Shown here piece after piece: positions 1 through 8,370 of a DNA stretch of 64,000 bases. Source of the stretch: Desulfuromusa sp. (lineage in GTDB: Bacteria; Desulfobacterota; Desulfuromonadia; Desulfuromonadales; Geopsychrobacteraceae); assembly GCA_016744675.1 (NCBI GenBank), contig JADGDX010000007.1:31256-95255 (forward strand). The letters run 5' to 3'. The position numbers and the translations under genes were made by a program. Under the pieces are notes generated by a model. It did no database searches. It saw only the letters and a list, made by a program, of their open reading frames with translations, and was not told the origin of the DNA. Positions within the stretch are counted from its first letter, which is position 1, and every line of letters begins with the position of its first letter.

Positions 1-34
1 GCAATAAAATAGTGATAGGGGTAGTGTCTCCTCT

Positions 35-51
35 GTATGTTAAAAATATAC
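35..51. promoter_or_regulatory. 17-bp inverted repeat upstream of the cbcL-like gene
   Basis: The sequence GTATGTTAAAAATATAC is an imperfect 7-3-7 inverted repeat: half site GTATGTT, three A, then AATATAC. Almost the same element (GTATGTTTTAAATATAC) occurs at 11220-11236 before the Cbc-type cytochrome cluster. It sits about 150 bp upstream of the cytochrome start. The sharing suggests a binding site for a common regulator; the regulator is unknown. Confidence 0.5.
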
Positions 52-202
52 ACTAGTAGGTTGCTAAAGGTCTCTTTTCTGAGAAAGGGACTGTCGCTAG
101 TTGATGCCACTCAGGTAGCTAAGCAAATATGATCTATGTAACCTTTCTAGGGGAAAACCAGTTATTTATTGATGAAGAATATCTATGCTAAGGAGAGTTT
201 CA

Positions 203-2068
203 ATGCGTAAGTTCCTGTTCTATTCAGTCCTTTTATTAACATTGTTATGGAGTACTCAGGCGGTTGCTGGGGAGACAATTGCGTCACCAGAGGCTTGTCT
301 TGAATGTCACGATGATGTCACTACTGCTGAGGATTTTTCTGCTTCAGTCCATGGTGCCAATGGGTGTGTTGCCTGTCACATTGAGTTGACTGATCTTGAT
401 GCTCATATGGACGAAGAGCTGATGCCAGGACCAGTTGACTGCGCCCGTTGCCATAAACAGGAATTCAAAGAATATTTTGACAGTGTTCATCATTTTGATC
501 ACGCCAATATTGATTTAAGTTGTACTTCTTGTCACGAAGAGATTCATGACATGACAGCTTGGCAAGGTGATAAGCAACGAGCAAATGAAACTTGCCGTGC
601 TTGTCATGATAGTGCATTTGATGAATACCATACTTCGACTCACGCTAAGGGTGTCGACGCAGGCAACATGGATTCAGCTGCTTGTATTGATTGTCACGGA
701 TTGCATGCTATAGCCTCTATTGAAGAGATGGATGTTCGTGAAAGGGCTAGTTTTCAGACAGAACCATGCATGGGGTGTCATGCTGATGAAGAGATGATGC
801 ATCGGAATGATGTCTTCCCTGTCGCAGTCGATACTTATCTTGAAAGTTATCACGGTAAAAATTTCCACCTTGGTTACCCTGAAAAGGTTGCTGGTTGCGC
901 CGACTGTCATACTGCGCATGAGGTTTTGCCCAATGAAGATCCTGCTTCGAGCCTTAGCTCTGAAAAATTAATTGTTGCCTGTGCTAAGTGCCACGAAAAC
1001 GCTTCCGCACAATTTGTAAAGTTTTATTCCCACGGTGACATGACAGATCGCGAAAATTATCCAATTCTATTCTACACTTACGTTGCGATGAGTACATTGT
1101 TGGTATGTACTTTTGGCGTTTTCTGGTTCCACTCTCTGCTGTGGATGTTCCGTGGTTTTATTGAGAATAACGAAAAGAAAAAGGCTTTAGCTGCTGGCGG
1201 GCATCTCCATCACATTGAGAATCCTCACAAGATTTATCGTCGCTTTACCAAGGTCCATATTTTTATGCACCTGTTGGTCATTACCAGCTTCCTTTTGCTG
1301 TCTCTCACCGGATTGCCATTGAAGTTTTCTGATCAGGCGTGGGCAAGGGTATTAATGGAGTTCCTTGGTGGATCAGCGAATGCAGGAGCTCTCCATCGCC
1401 TTGGTGCTGGTATCACATTTATCTATTTTGGTATGGCATTATTTATGAGTGCCAAGTTCCTGTTTTATAAACTTCAATACCCAGCTGAATTCTTTCAGAG
1501 ACTTTTTGGACCTGAGTCCCTATGCCCCAATTTACGTGATATCTCTGACGTCACGGCAATGGTTCGCTGGTTCCTGTTCCTCGGCCCTAAACCGACTTTT
1601 GACCGTTGGACATACTGGGAAAAATTTGATTTTATTGCAGTGTTCTGGGGTATGTTTGCTATCGGTGGCTCTGGTTTAATGCTTTGGTTCCCAGAGTTCT
1701 TTGGGGCAGCACTCCCAGGCTGGGTCTTTAATGTCGCAACCATTATCCACTCTGATGAGGCATTGTTGGCTACAGGGTTTATCTTTACTGTTCACTTTTT
1801 TAACACGCACGGCAGACCTGAGAAATTCCCTATGGATTTCGTTGTTTTCAATGGTGAATTGCCGAAAGAAGAGTTTGTTGAGGAGCGTGGCGATCAGTGG
1901 AAACGCTACGAAGAAGAAGGAATTCTTGATCAGTATGAGATTGATAAGCCAAGTGGTGCTCTCTATGATTTCATCTTCAAGGGCTTTGGCTTTACAGCAG
2001 TACTGATTGGGGTAGCATTAACTGTGCTGATGATTTATGCTTTCGTCTTCGGCGGACACCACTTTTAA
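203..2068 (+). CDS. cbcL: Multihaem c-type/b-type cytochrome fusion, CbcL-like quinol:cytochrome oxidoreductase
   Basis: The protein (621 aa) has a signal peptide (hydrophobic stretch ending near AVAG), then nine CXXCH haem c motifs (CLECH, CVACH, CARCH, CTSCH, CRACH, CIDCH, CMGCH, CADCH, CAKCH) over about residues 30-265. A membrane part with several helices from about residue 290 resembles the dihaem cytochrome b of hydrogenase and formate dehydrogenase subunits (HydC/FdnI type). This order matches CbcL of Geobacter, an inner-membrane quinol oxidase needed for respiration with low-potential extracellular acceptors. The ATG at 203 is preferred over one at 185 because AGGAG at 191-195 is correctly spaced. 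The gene is monocistronic, with a terminator right behind it. The b-haem His ligands were not mapped one by one. The cbcL name rests on architecture, not alignment. Confidence 0.72.
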   Translation: MRKFLFYSVLLLTLLWSTQAVAGETIASPEACLECHDDVTTAEDFSASVHGANGCVACHIELTDLDAHMDEELMPGPVDCARCHKQEFKEYFDSVHHFDHANIDLSCTSCHEEIHDMTAWQGDKQRANETCRACHDSAFDEYHTSTHAKGVDAGNMDSAACIDCHGLHAIASIEEMDVRERASFQTEPCMGCHADEEMMHRNDVFPVAVDTYLESYHGKNFHLGYPEKVAGCADCHTAHEVLPNEDPASSLSSEKLIVACAKCHENASAQFVKFYSHGDMTDRENYPILFYTYVAMSTLLVCTFGVFWFHSLLWMFRGFIENNEKKKALAAGGHLHHIENPHKIYRRFTKVHIFMHLLVITSFLLLSLTGLPLKFSDQAWARVLMEFLGGSANAGALHRLGAGITFIYFGMALFMSAKFLFYKLQYPAEFFQRLFGPESLCPNLRDISDVTAMVRWFLFLGPKPTFDRWTYWEKFDFIAVFWGMFAIGGSGLMLWFPEFFGAALPGWVFNVATIIHSDEALLATGFIFTVHFFNTHGRPEKFPMDFVVFNGELPKEEFVEERGDQWKRYEEEGILDQYEIDKPSGALYDFIFKGFGFTAVLIGVALTVLMIYAFVFGGHHF

Positions 2069-2097
2069 TTTGTCACCTTATTCCAAGTAGTAATAAA

Positions 2098-2124
2098 GGG
2101 GCTGCCATTTGGCGGCCCCTTTTG
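2098..2124 (+). terminator. Rho-independent terminator after the cbcL-like gene
   Basis: A 9-bp stem (GGGGCTGCC with GGCGGCCCC, one G-T pair) closes an ATTT loop and is followed by a T run. It ends the cytochrome transcript; the next gene starts only about 20 bp later. Confidence 0.85.
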
Positions 2125-2142
2125 ATTTTGCGGAGAGTTTCG

Positions 2143-2364
2143 ATGTCTTTTAAGGATCTTATCTGGCCACTAATAGCCTTCTCTTCTTATATCATTGGGG
2201 GGCTTTTGACCTTTGGTGGCGTCGCTTTGATTGTCCTCATGAAAGGTAAGGATTTGTGGGGCTTGGGCGAAGGGCATACTATGGGCTATTTGTGTGTTTG
2301 TCTTGGCTTGCTGCTATCGATTTTAGGTGTTTTAATTATGCGAATTTTGCGCAATAGAATTTAA
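2143..2364 (+). CDS. Small two-helix membrane protein, unknown function
   Basis: This 73-aa protein has two long hydrophobic segments (about residues 5-30 and 43-66) joined by a short polar loop with KGKDLWGLGEG, and a basic C-terminal tail. I do not recognise a family. The ATG at 2143 follows CGGAGAG at 2131-2137; an upstream in-frame TTG at 2122 falls in the terminator and is unlikely. It lies directly between the cytochrome terminator and the isochorismatase-type gene, 23 bp upstream of the latter, so it may be the first gene of the following unit. Confidence 0.6.
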   Translation: MSFKDLIWPLIAFSSYIIGGLLTFGGVALIVLMKGKDLWGLGEGHTMGYLCVCLGLLLSILGVLIMRILRNRI

Positions 2365-2387
2365 AAGTCTTTTAAGAGGAGAAAACC

Positions 2388-2966
2388 ATGGCTGAAATAA
2401 AAGAAAAGTTCTGGCTTGATGCAGAAAAAGCCGTTCTGGTGATCATTGATGTTCAGGAAAAATTGGCCCCAGCAATGAATCAAGAATTGTATGGACAGTT
2501 GGTTTTGCATATAAATCTATTGATTGAGGGGTTTAACGCTTTTAACCTACCAATTATTGCGACAGAACAGTATTCAAAGGGCCTCGGTCATACAGTATCC
2601 GAGTTAAATGGGGCAACAGATCAGCATCAGATTGAAAAAATGACTTTTAGCTGTTGCGGCGAAGATAATTTTGTTGCCACACTGGAAAAAAGTGGAGCCA
2701 AGCAGGTTGTGATTGCTGGAATGGAAAGTCATGTTTGCGTTTTCCAAACTGTTATTGATCTGATGGATCGTGGTTATATTGTCCACTTGGTGAGCGATGC
2801 AATTTGTTCCCGATTTAAGAGTGATTATGATAATGCAATCAAAACAGCAGCGCGAGCTGGTGCCGTGATTACGACAACAGAAATGGCCCTTTTTCAACTG
2901 GTCAAAGGGGCTGGAACAGATGTTTTTAAGGTGGTATCAAAACTAGTGCGCCAGCGAACTCCTTGA
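2388..2966 (+). CDS. Isochorismatase-family cysteine hydrolase
   Basis: The protein (192 aa) belongs to the isochorismatase/nicotinamidase fold. The catalytic triad of this family is visible: Asp21 in the VIIDVQ strand, Lys84 in EKMTFSCC, and the nucleophile Cys117 in GMESHVCVFQT, preceded by the usual non-proline turn. The length is typical for YcaC-like members. The substrate cannot be told from sequence; nicotinamide, isochorismate and small amides are all hydrolysed within the family, and the nicotinamidase metal-binding motif is not obvious. Good ribosome-binding site (AGAGGAG) before the ATG. The stop overlaps the next start by one base (TGATG), so it is co-translated with the DksA-like gene. 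Confidence 0.8.
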   Translation: MAEIKEKFWLDAEKAVLVIIDVQEKLAPAMNQELYGQLVLHINLLIEGFNAFNLPIIATEQYSKGLGHTVSELNGATDQHQIEKMTFSCCGEDNFVATLEKSGAKQVVIAGMESHVCVFQTVIDLMDRGYIVHLVSDAICSRFKSDYDNAIKTAARAGAVITTTEMALFQLVKGAGTDVFKVVSKLVRQRTP

Positions 2967-3319
2967 TGGAGGAGTTAACCTCTTCACAAAGAGATGAGTT
3001 GTTTCATCGATTACTGGATTTAAAGGACGAGCTAGAGCAGCTTCTCGATGGTTCGTCTGCCAGTAGTGAGGTTGTTGATTTAGACCAACCTATCGGGCGC
3101 TTGTCTAGAATTGATGCGCTTCAACAACAAGAGATGGCAAAGGCGACCCGAGCGGGTCATCATCAGCGTCTGCTGCAGATTGAAGCCGCACTGCGCGTAT
3201 TTAAACTGGATCGCTATGGTGAATGTCGCCGGTGTGAAGAGCCCATTGGGTATTTACGGTTGAATGTCCGGCCAGAATCCCCTTTTTGTCTCGATTGCCA
3301 AAAACAAAGTGAAAAATAG
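2966..3319 (+). CDS. DksA/TraR-family zinc-finger protein
   Basis: This 117-aa protein has a long helical N-terminal half (residues about 5-80, likely coiled coil) and a C-terminal four-cysteine zinc finger (C87, C90, C108, C111), the layout of DksA/TraR proteins that enter the RNA polymerase secondary channel. The coiled-coil tip acidic pair of true DksA (DxxDxA) is not clear; the region reads VVDLDQPIGRLSRIDA, nearer to the short DksA-like/YbiI group. The start ATG at 2966 overlaps the upstream stop by one base. It may modulate transcription, but regulatory activity is inferred from the family only. Confidence 0.8.
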   Translation: MEELTSSQRDELFHRLLDLKDELEQLLDGSSASSEVVDLDQPIGRLSRIDALQQQEMAKATRAGHHQRLLQIEAALRVFKLDRYGECRRCEEPIGYLRLNVRPESPFCLDCQKQSEK

Positions 3320-3322
3320 ATA

Positions 3323-3760
3323 ATGTCGCAACTGGTTCTTATAATTCTTATGGTCATCGGCGGTGTTGCCGTAGCGGTGCAACCGTCTATAAATGCACGT
3401 TTAGCGGAGAAGACGGGATTTTTACAAGCGGCAACGGTTTCTTTTGCCGTTGGAACACTCATTTTAATACTGATTTCACTGATGAATGGGCAAGGAAGCT
3501 TCCGGAGAATTACTGAGGCCGATTGGTGGCAGCTCACGGGCGGCCTCTTTGGAGCATTTTTTGTGACAATGACGATAGTTGGCGTGCCGAGAATTGGTGT
3601 TACAGCTGTCCTCGCTCTGACGATCGTCTCACAATTAATTGCCGGGTTAGCTATGGACCACTATGGCGTGTTTGGGATGCGTGGTATCCCGGTTGATTTC
3701 AAGCGTATGATGGGTGTGGTTTTATTGCTTATAGGTGTTTTTCTTATCTGTCGCCGTTAG
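3323..3760 (+). CDS. YdcZ-like (DUF606) small membrane transporter
   Basis: A 145-aa hydrophobic protein with four to five predicted helices. The N-terminal segment with GGVAVAVQPSINARLA and the GGLFGAFFVT stretch are typical of the DMT-superfamily YdcZ/DUF606 proteins, half-size drug/metabolite transporters thought to work as dimers. The substrate is unknown. It begins 3 bp after the DksA-like stop, so it is the last gene of the 2388-3760 unit. It ends 18 bp from the convergent cysM gene, with no clear terminator between. Confidence 0.75.
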   Translation: MSQLVLIILMVIGGVAVAVQPSINARLAEKTGFLQAATVSFAVGTLILILISLMNGQGSFRRITEADWWQLTGGLFGAFFVTMTIVGVPRIGVTAVLALTIVSQLIAGLAMDHYGVFGMRGIPVDFKRMMGVVLLLIGVFLICRR

Positions 3761-3778
3761 GGATATATGTTTTCCCCC

Positions 3779-4717
3779 TTACGGTGGGCAGTTAGCGCAC
3801 TGAGAACGAAATAGATTTGTACTTAGATAACGATCTCCTCGATCAGGTAGCAGTATAACAATTGTTCCTGAACTGATCGACTCTGCAATCCGTAATGCAC
3901 CAGCAACTGCTGCACCGCTGGACATTCCGACAAAAAGACCCATCTGCAAAGCGAGCTTTCGACTCATTTCATAAGCGTCATCATCTTCGATTTTTATTTT
4001 TTCAGCGAGTTGTTGAGGGTCATAAACTTCCGGAACAATCGCTTCATGCATATTTTTGAGTCCTTGAATCTTGTGACCTAGCCCTGGCTCAATGCCAATT
4101 ACTTTTACTTTTGGCGCGTGCTGTGAAAAAAAACGACTGACCCCCATCAGTGTGCCCGATGTCCCCATTCCTGCGACAAAGTAATCAATCTCCCCTTGTG
4201 TCTGCGCCATAATTTCTGGTGCTGTGGTTTCGTAGTGGGCCAAAGGGTTGTTGGGATTGCTGTACTGGTTCGGCATGAAATAGCGGTCAGGGTCTTCGGC
4301 AAGAATTTTATGTGCCAGACGAATTGCTCCATCGGTCATTTGACACCCGGGAGAGAGGACTGTCTCGGCCCCATAAGCTTCAAGAATTCCTCGCCGTTCC
4401 ATACTGACACAAGCAGGCATAACCAGTTTAACCTTGTACCCTTTTGCGGCTCCGATCATGGCAATAGCAATTCCGGTGTTGCCCGAGGTTGGTTCGAGAA
4501 TCGTTTTGTCGGCGCTAAGCTCTCCACTCTCTTCAGCTTTATTTATCATATAAAGTGCCGGACGATCTTTAACTGACCCACCCGGGTTGCTCCCTTCGAG
4601 TTTAGCAAGAAGCTTAACTTCTGGGTTAGCGGTCAGCTCTGAGATGTCGACTAGAGGCGTGTTGCCAATGGCATCAATCAGAAAAGGGATTTTCATTGTT
4701 TGGGGGCAAACTGACAT
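3779..4717 (-). CDS. cysM: Cysteine synthase B, O-acetylserine sulfhydrylase
   Basis: A PLP enzyme (312 aa) making L-cysteine from O-acetylserine and sulfide or thiosulfate. The PLP lysine is Lys50 in NPGGSVKDRPA, and the phosphate-binding loop is SGNTG at residues 78-82. The C-terminal LPDRGDRYLSTNLF is the CysM-type ending. Two extra cysteines lie at the very C terminus (QCANC). The start at 4717 directly abuts the upstream ubiD-like stop, with AAGGA 9 bp before it; a second in-frame ATG at 4696 starts nearer the conserved domain and cannot be excluded. It is co-transcribed with the UbiD-like gene, an uncommon pairing. Confidence 0.88.
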   Translation of the reverse strand: MSVCPQTMKIPFLIDAIGNTPLVDISELTANPEVKLLAKLEGSNPGGSVKDRPALYMINKAEESGELSADKTILEPTSGNTGIAIAMIGAAKGYKVKLVMPACVSMERRGILEAYGAETVLSPGCQMTDGAIRLAHKILAEDPDRYFMPNQYSNPNNPLAHYETTAPEIMAQTQGEIDYFVAGMGTSGTLMGVSRFFSQHAPKVKVIGIEPGLGHKIQGLKNMHEAIVPEVYDPQQLAEKIKIEDDDAYEMSRKLALQMGLFVGMSSGAAVAGALRIAESISSGTIVILLPDRGDRYLSTNLFRSQCANCPP

Positions 4718-6559
4718 TTATATAATTCCTTGTAATGGGCCACCATTAACAGCGAGTTGGTCGACCTGTTTTTCTATCTCAGGGTCATCAATTAAAGCGG
4801 GAGCATAGTGTGGTTTGCTGCGTGCATCAATAATAAGTGATCCTGAACAACCCCAATGTTTTGCTTTTGAAATACTGTCGATTCCATAAATATCGGCTGC
4901 TGGATTAGAACGTGTGAAACATACCCAGAGCCAATTATTGAGCGATGCCGCACAAAAATCACTATCATCAACAATGACAATGAGAGGGAATGAGTTGATT
5001 GGATCATCAGAGGTTATTTTTTTGCTGAATCGCAGCAGGTTGAGATCTTCTCCTGGGCGATAGTCGTCACACACAGGGCCCTCGACAAGTAAGATGCCCG
5101 GAATAGAGACCTTTGGTTTTTTGAAACTACGAGGGAGGGTTAAGTTCTCAGGTATTTCAGTGGGAAGATTGCGTTTTTTATCACCAACCGCAGCAATTAC
5201 AACTTTTGAGCCTTGATTGAGGCCATGACCGCTGTAATCAAGTGTGTCGATTGTTGTCGCTGTCTGGAAGTGAAGATCTCTTTGCCAGTCGACTCTTTCC
5301 AGCATATGGCTGAAAAAAGCAGGGATATTGTTGATGTCCAGCTGAACGTTATCATCTTTGTTGGCAATGAAAAGATATTTGGCAAGTGATAGTTGTCCTT
5401 GCCCAAGGATTGCATTTGCTTGGGTGAGAAGTTCCTGTGGTTGATCGGGTTTGCTGTAGGGTGTGTAGCGCTCACTTCCGATTGCAAGCAACAGTGGATG
5501 GACACCTGCGGCATCAACAGCATGAACCGCTTTGATGCCAGGGAGAACTTCGGGGATCAAAGCACCCGTAAGCTCATGGATGAATTCACCGAAGCTGGTA
5601 TCTTCTTGCGGAGGGCGACCTACGGTCGTAAATGGCCAGATGGCATCGGGACGATGATAGACCTGGTCAACTTTAATCAGTGGAAAATCGTGAGCCAGAC
5701 TGTAATACCCTAGGTGGTCACCAAAAGGTCCTTCAGCTTTTTGCTGCTTGGGGTCAATGGTTCCACAGATCACAAAATCGGCTTCTGCCGGCATAGGTAA
5801 GTATTGTGATGGCTGTACCAGTGGAATTCTGTGGCCACCGAGAAGTCCAGCAAAGGCAAGTTCCGGCATTCCTTCTGGAAGAGGCATAACCGCAGCGATG
5901 GAGAGGCTCGGGGGGCCTCCGACAAAAATATTAACTTTAAAGGGGCGATTAAGTTTTAACGCCTCTTGATGGTGGACGCCGATGCCCCGGTGAAGTTGAT
6001 AGTGAAGGCCAATTTCTTGATTCTGAAGATAATCATTCCCTGATATCTGTACCCGATACATGCCTAAATTGGATGAACGAATGCCCGGCTTTAAGCTGCT
6101 TTCGCTATAAACCTGAGGCAATGTAATGAATGCTCCACCATCGTCGGGCCAACTTTTTATCTGCGGTAAATCACTGATCGTTGTTTGTCCCTGCAAGATA
6201 GCTCCCGTTTTAACTTTTTTGGGCAGGAGATGGAGTGCTGCGGGGGGAGCAGAAAGGAACATCGCCGGGTTCTTTAGAAGTGTTTTTGGGTCGAGCTTGA
6301 GTTTGACCAGAGTTTCGACCTGTTGCAGCGTATCGCGAAACAGGTATCGTGTTCGTTCAAGTGTGCCGAAAAGATTAGCGACCGCTGGAAAGCGACTATG
6401 AGCTAGATGGGTGAAGAGAAGAGCTGGTCCTTGGTGTTGGTAAACTCGCCTTTGAATTGCCCCAGCGAGGAGGTTTCCCTCTATAGGGTGATCAATCCTT
6501 ATGAGTTGTTTGCTACTCTCAAGAGCGTTTACTGCCTGTCGAAGAGTTTTGTAGCCCAT
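4718..6559 (-). CDS. UbiD-family decarboxylase, likely the menaquinone (futalosine-pathway) type
   Basis: About 613 aa. UbiD enzymes use prenylated FMN for reversible decarboxylation of aromatic or unsaturated acids. The conserved C-proximal EGPFGDHLGYY segment, carrying the catalytic glutamate region, is present. The length of about 610 residues, longer than E. coli UbiD, fits the decarboxylase associated with futalosine menaquinone synthesis (SCO4490/MqnL group). Menaquinone is the expected quinone for the respiratory genes nearby, which supports this role but does not prove it. The start at 6559 (MGYKTLRQ) has AGGA 9 bp upstream; a 40-residue longer form from 6679 has no visible support. 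No UbiX-like flavin prenyltransferase lies in the window. Confidence 0.8.
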   Translation of the reverse strand: MGYKTLRQAVNALESSKQLIRIDHPIEGNLLAGAIQRRVYQHQGPALLFTHLAHSRFPAVANLFGTLERTRYLFRDTLQQVETLVKLKLDPKTLLKNPAMFLSAPPAALHLLPKKVKTGAILQGQTTISDLPQIKSWPDDGGAFITLPQVYSESSLKPGIRSSNLGMYRVQISGNDYLQNQEIGLHYQLHRGIGVHHQEALKLNRPFKVNIFVGGPPSLSIAAVMPLPEGMPELAFAGLLGGHRIPLVQPSQYLPMPAEADFVICGTIDPKQQKAEGPFGDHLGYYSLAHDFPLIKVDQVYHRPDAIWPFTTVGRPPQEDTSFGEFIHELTGALIPEVLPGIKAVHAVDAAGVHPLLLAIGSERYTPYSKPDQPQELLTQANAILGQGQLSLAKYLFIANKDDNVQLDINNIPAFFSHMLERVDWQRDLHFQTATTIDTLDYSGHGLNQGSKVVIAAVGDKKRNLPTEIPENLTLPRSFKKPKVSIPGILLVEGPVCDDYRPGEDLNLLRFSKKITSDDPINSFPLIVIVDDSDFCAASLNNWLWVCFTRSNPAADIYGIDSISKAKHWGCSGSLIIDARSKPHYAPALIDDPEIEKQVDQLAVNGGPLQGII

Positions 6560-6755
6560 AGCAGGTGATCCTATCTCAGGGAGGAAAATGTAGATTTTAT
6601 ACTTCAGTGGAGTAAAAAAGGCAATGGCCGGCACCACAAGGTAATGACATACTTGAGAAATGTGCGAATAATGGTTCAAAAAAAAACGTCACTCCAGTAT
6701 GGTTAGTCACGATTCGAACTCTTAAAGCTTTGGTTTTTGTTGAGGAGCATATTAA

Positions 6756-8357
6756 ATGCGCACCCGGCTGGCAATCAGGTTTACGGCAATATCGAGCATC
6801 ATTCTCCTTATTGTTATGTCCATATCTGCTGTTCTACATATCGATAAAGTCCAGAAGGTTTTTACTGAGAACGCAATGCAGGAAGCAGACGTTTTGTCAG
6901 AAATGATCCTGCGAGACTCTCATCACTTAATGCTTGCTGATAACAATGAGCAGTTACAGTTGATGATTGAAGAAATTGGTCGGACTCCGCGCGTTGAGAG
7001 GGCAAGGATTCTCGGTAAAGAGGGGGTTGTCAGCTTTTCAATGAATAAACATGAAATCGGCACTGTTCTCAGCGAGACAGATGAGAGTTGTTCTTTTTGT
7101 CACCTTGAAGGGTCTCGTGCTCTGGTTGATGTGCCGGTCGAAAAACGGACACGAATCTTTTCGGATGACGAAGGGACTCAATATTTAAGTATTACTCGGG
7201 GGATTTTTAATGAGCCAAGTTGCTCGACGGCGGAATGCCATGCTCACTCTCCTGAAGAAAAAAAAATCGGCGTTCTTGATATGGTTATTTCTCAGGGGGG
7301 GATGGCTGACCTGGCCCATGCTCACCATACTGATGTGATCGTGTCTACAACTGTGATGATGATTGTTATCTCTCTTTGTTATTATGTACTGACCCGAAAA
7401 TATATCTGTGATCCTATTCAGGGGTTGTTGGAGCAAACCCACTCTTTGTCGGCAGGGGATCTCTCGGCAAGAGTCAAAAACCTTGCAAAGGATGAGGTCG
7501 GAGAGCTTGGGCGTTCATTTAATACGATGGCTGATAATCTTGCTCAGGCACAAATTGAACTTCAGGACTGGGGGAACACACTAGAGCAAAAAGTTGAAAA
7601 ACGAACAGCTGAAATTACCGATATGCAGAGTCAGCTATTACGGTCTGCAAAGCTTGCATCGATGGGAGAACTGGTGGCCGGAGTCGCCCATGAGATCAAT
7701 AACCCCCTGACAGGGATTTTGATGTTTGCCTCTTTGTCATCTAAGACCCCTGATCTTCCGCAGCAGGTTAGGGATAATTTAGATTTGATTGTTTCTGAGA
7801 CAGGAAGATGCGCAAAAATAGTTCGGGGCCTTTTGGAGTTTGCTCGAGAATCTTTTCCTGAAAAGAAGCCCGATTCTATTAATCGAATCATTGAGCATAC
7901 TCTGGATCTTGTATCACATCAGACCATTTTTCAAGATGTTGAAGTCTGCTATCAAGCCGGTGAAGAATTACCGAGCCTGGAAGTCGATGCCGATCAATTA
8001 CAGCAAGTTTTTTTCAATATGTTTATTAATGCCGGCCAGGCAATGCCAAGCGGTGGCATTTTAAAGATCGAAACAGAATTTTCTGAAAAAGAAAAGGCAG
8101 TGAAGATTCTTATTGAAGACTCTGGGACCGGCATCAGCCAAGAAAATATTGATAAAATCTTTGACCCCTTCTTCTCGACAAAAGCACAGAAAGGTTTTGG
8201 TCTGGGCTTATCAGTCTCATATGGCATTATTGAAAACCATGGAGGTCGAGTTGATGTTCAGAGCCGTGAAGGAGAGGGAACACGCTTTGAGATTTATTTT
8301 TCAACTGAGGGAGATGGTTTGCTGCAAAGTTCAGGAGAGAATGGTTCTCTGGCTTGA
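6756..8357 (+). CDS. Membrane histidine kinase with a periplasmic haem-c-type sensor domain
   Basis: A 533-aa sensor kinase. Order: N-terminal membrane helix (residues 8-28); periplasmic domain (30-192); second helix (193-212); HAMP (213-268); coiled coil; HisKA with phosphoacceptor His312 in AHEINNP; HATPase with N box (NMFINAGQAM), DSGTGIS, and GFGLGLSVSYGI. The periplasmic domain carries one classical haem motif CSFCH (112-116) and an unusual CX4CH motif, CSTAECH (156-162). A related CX4CH domain is in the protein at 14967. This suggests redox sensing through covalent haem. GAGGAG lies 8 bp before the ATG. It is convergent with the response regulator at 8371, 13 bp away, a likely partner. 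Confidence 0.88.
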   Translation: MRTRLAIRFTAISSIILLIVMSISAVLHIDKVQKVFTENAMQEADVLSEMILRDSHHLMLADNNEQLQLMIEEIGRTPRVERARILGKEGVVSFSMNKHEIGTVLSETDESCSFCHLEGSRALVDVPVEKRTRIFSDDEGTQYLSITRGIFNEPSCSTAECHAHSPEEKKIGVLDMVISQGGMADLAHAHHTDVIVSTTVMMIVISLCYYVLTRKYICDPIQGLLEQTHSLSAGDLSARVKNLAKDEVGELGRSFNTMADNLAQAQIELQDWGNTLEQKVEKRTAEITDMQSQLLRSAKLASMGELVAGVAHEINNPLTGILMFASLSSKTPDLPQQVRDNLDLIVSETGRCAKIVRGLLEFARESFPEKKPDSINRIIEHTLDLVSHQTIFQDVEVCYQAGEELPSLEVDADQLQQVFFNMFINAGQAMPSGGILKIETEFSEKEKAVKILIEDSGTGISQENIDKIFDPFFSTKAQKGFGLGLSVSYGIIENHGGRVDVQSREGEGTRFEIYFSTEGDGLLQSSGENGSLA

Positions 8358-8370
8358 AGAGTGGGAAAGT

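Noticed and set aside
1..184. Possible c-di-GMP (GEMM) riboswitch before the cbcL-like gene
   Set aside because: A CAGGTAGC stretch near 114 recalls part of GEMM, but the paired GCACAGGGCAAACC-type half and the overall fold are missing.
3779..4717. Cystathionine beta-synthase instead of CysM
   Set aside because: No CBS domains and the C terminus matches cysteine synthase B.
6560..6679. 40-residue N-terminal extension of the UbiD-like protein
   Set aside because: The extension is hydrophobic and unlike the family, and the ATG at 6559 has AGGA at good distance.
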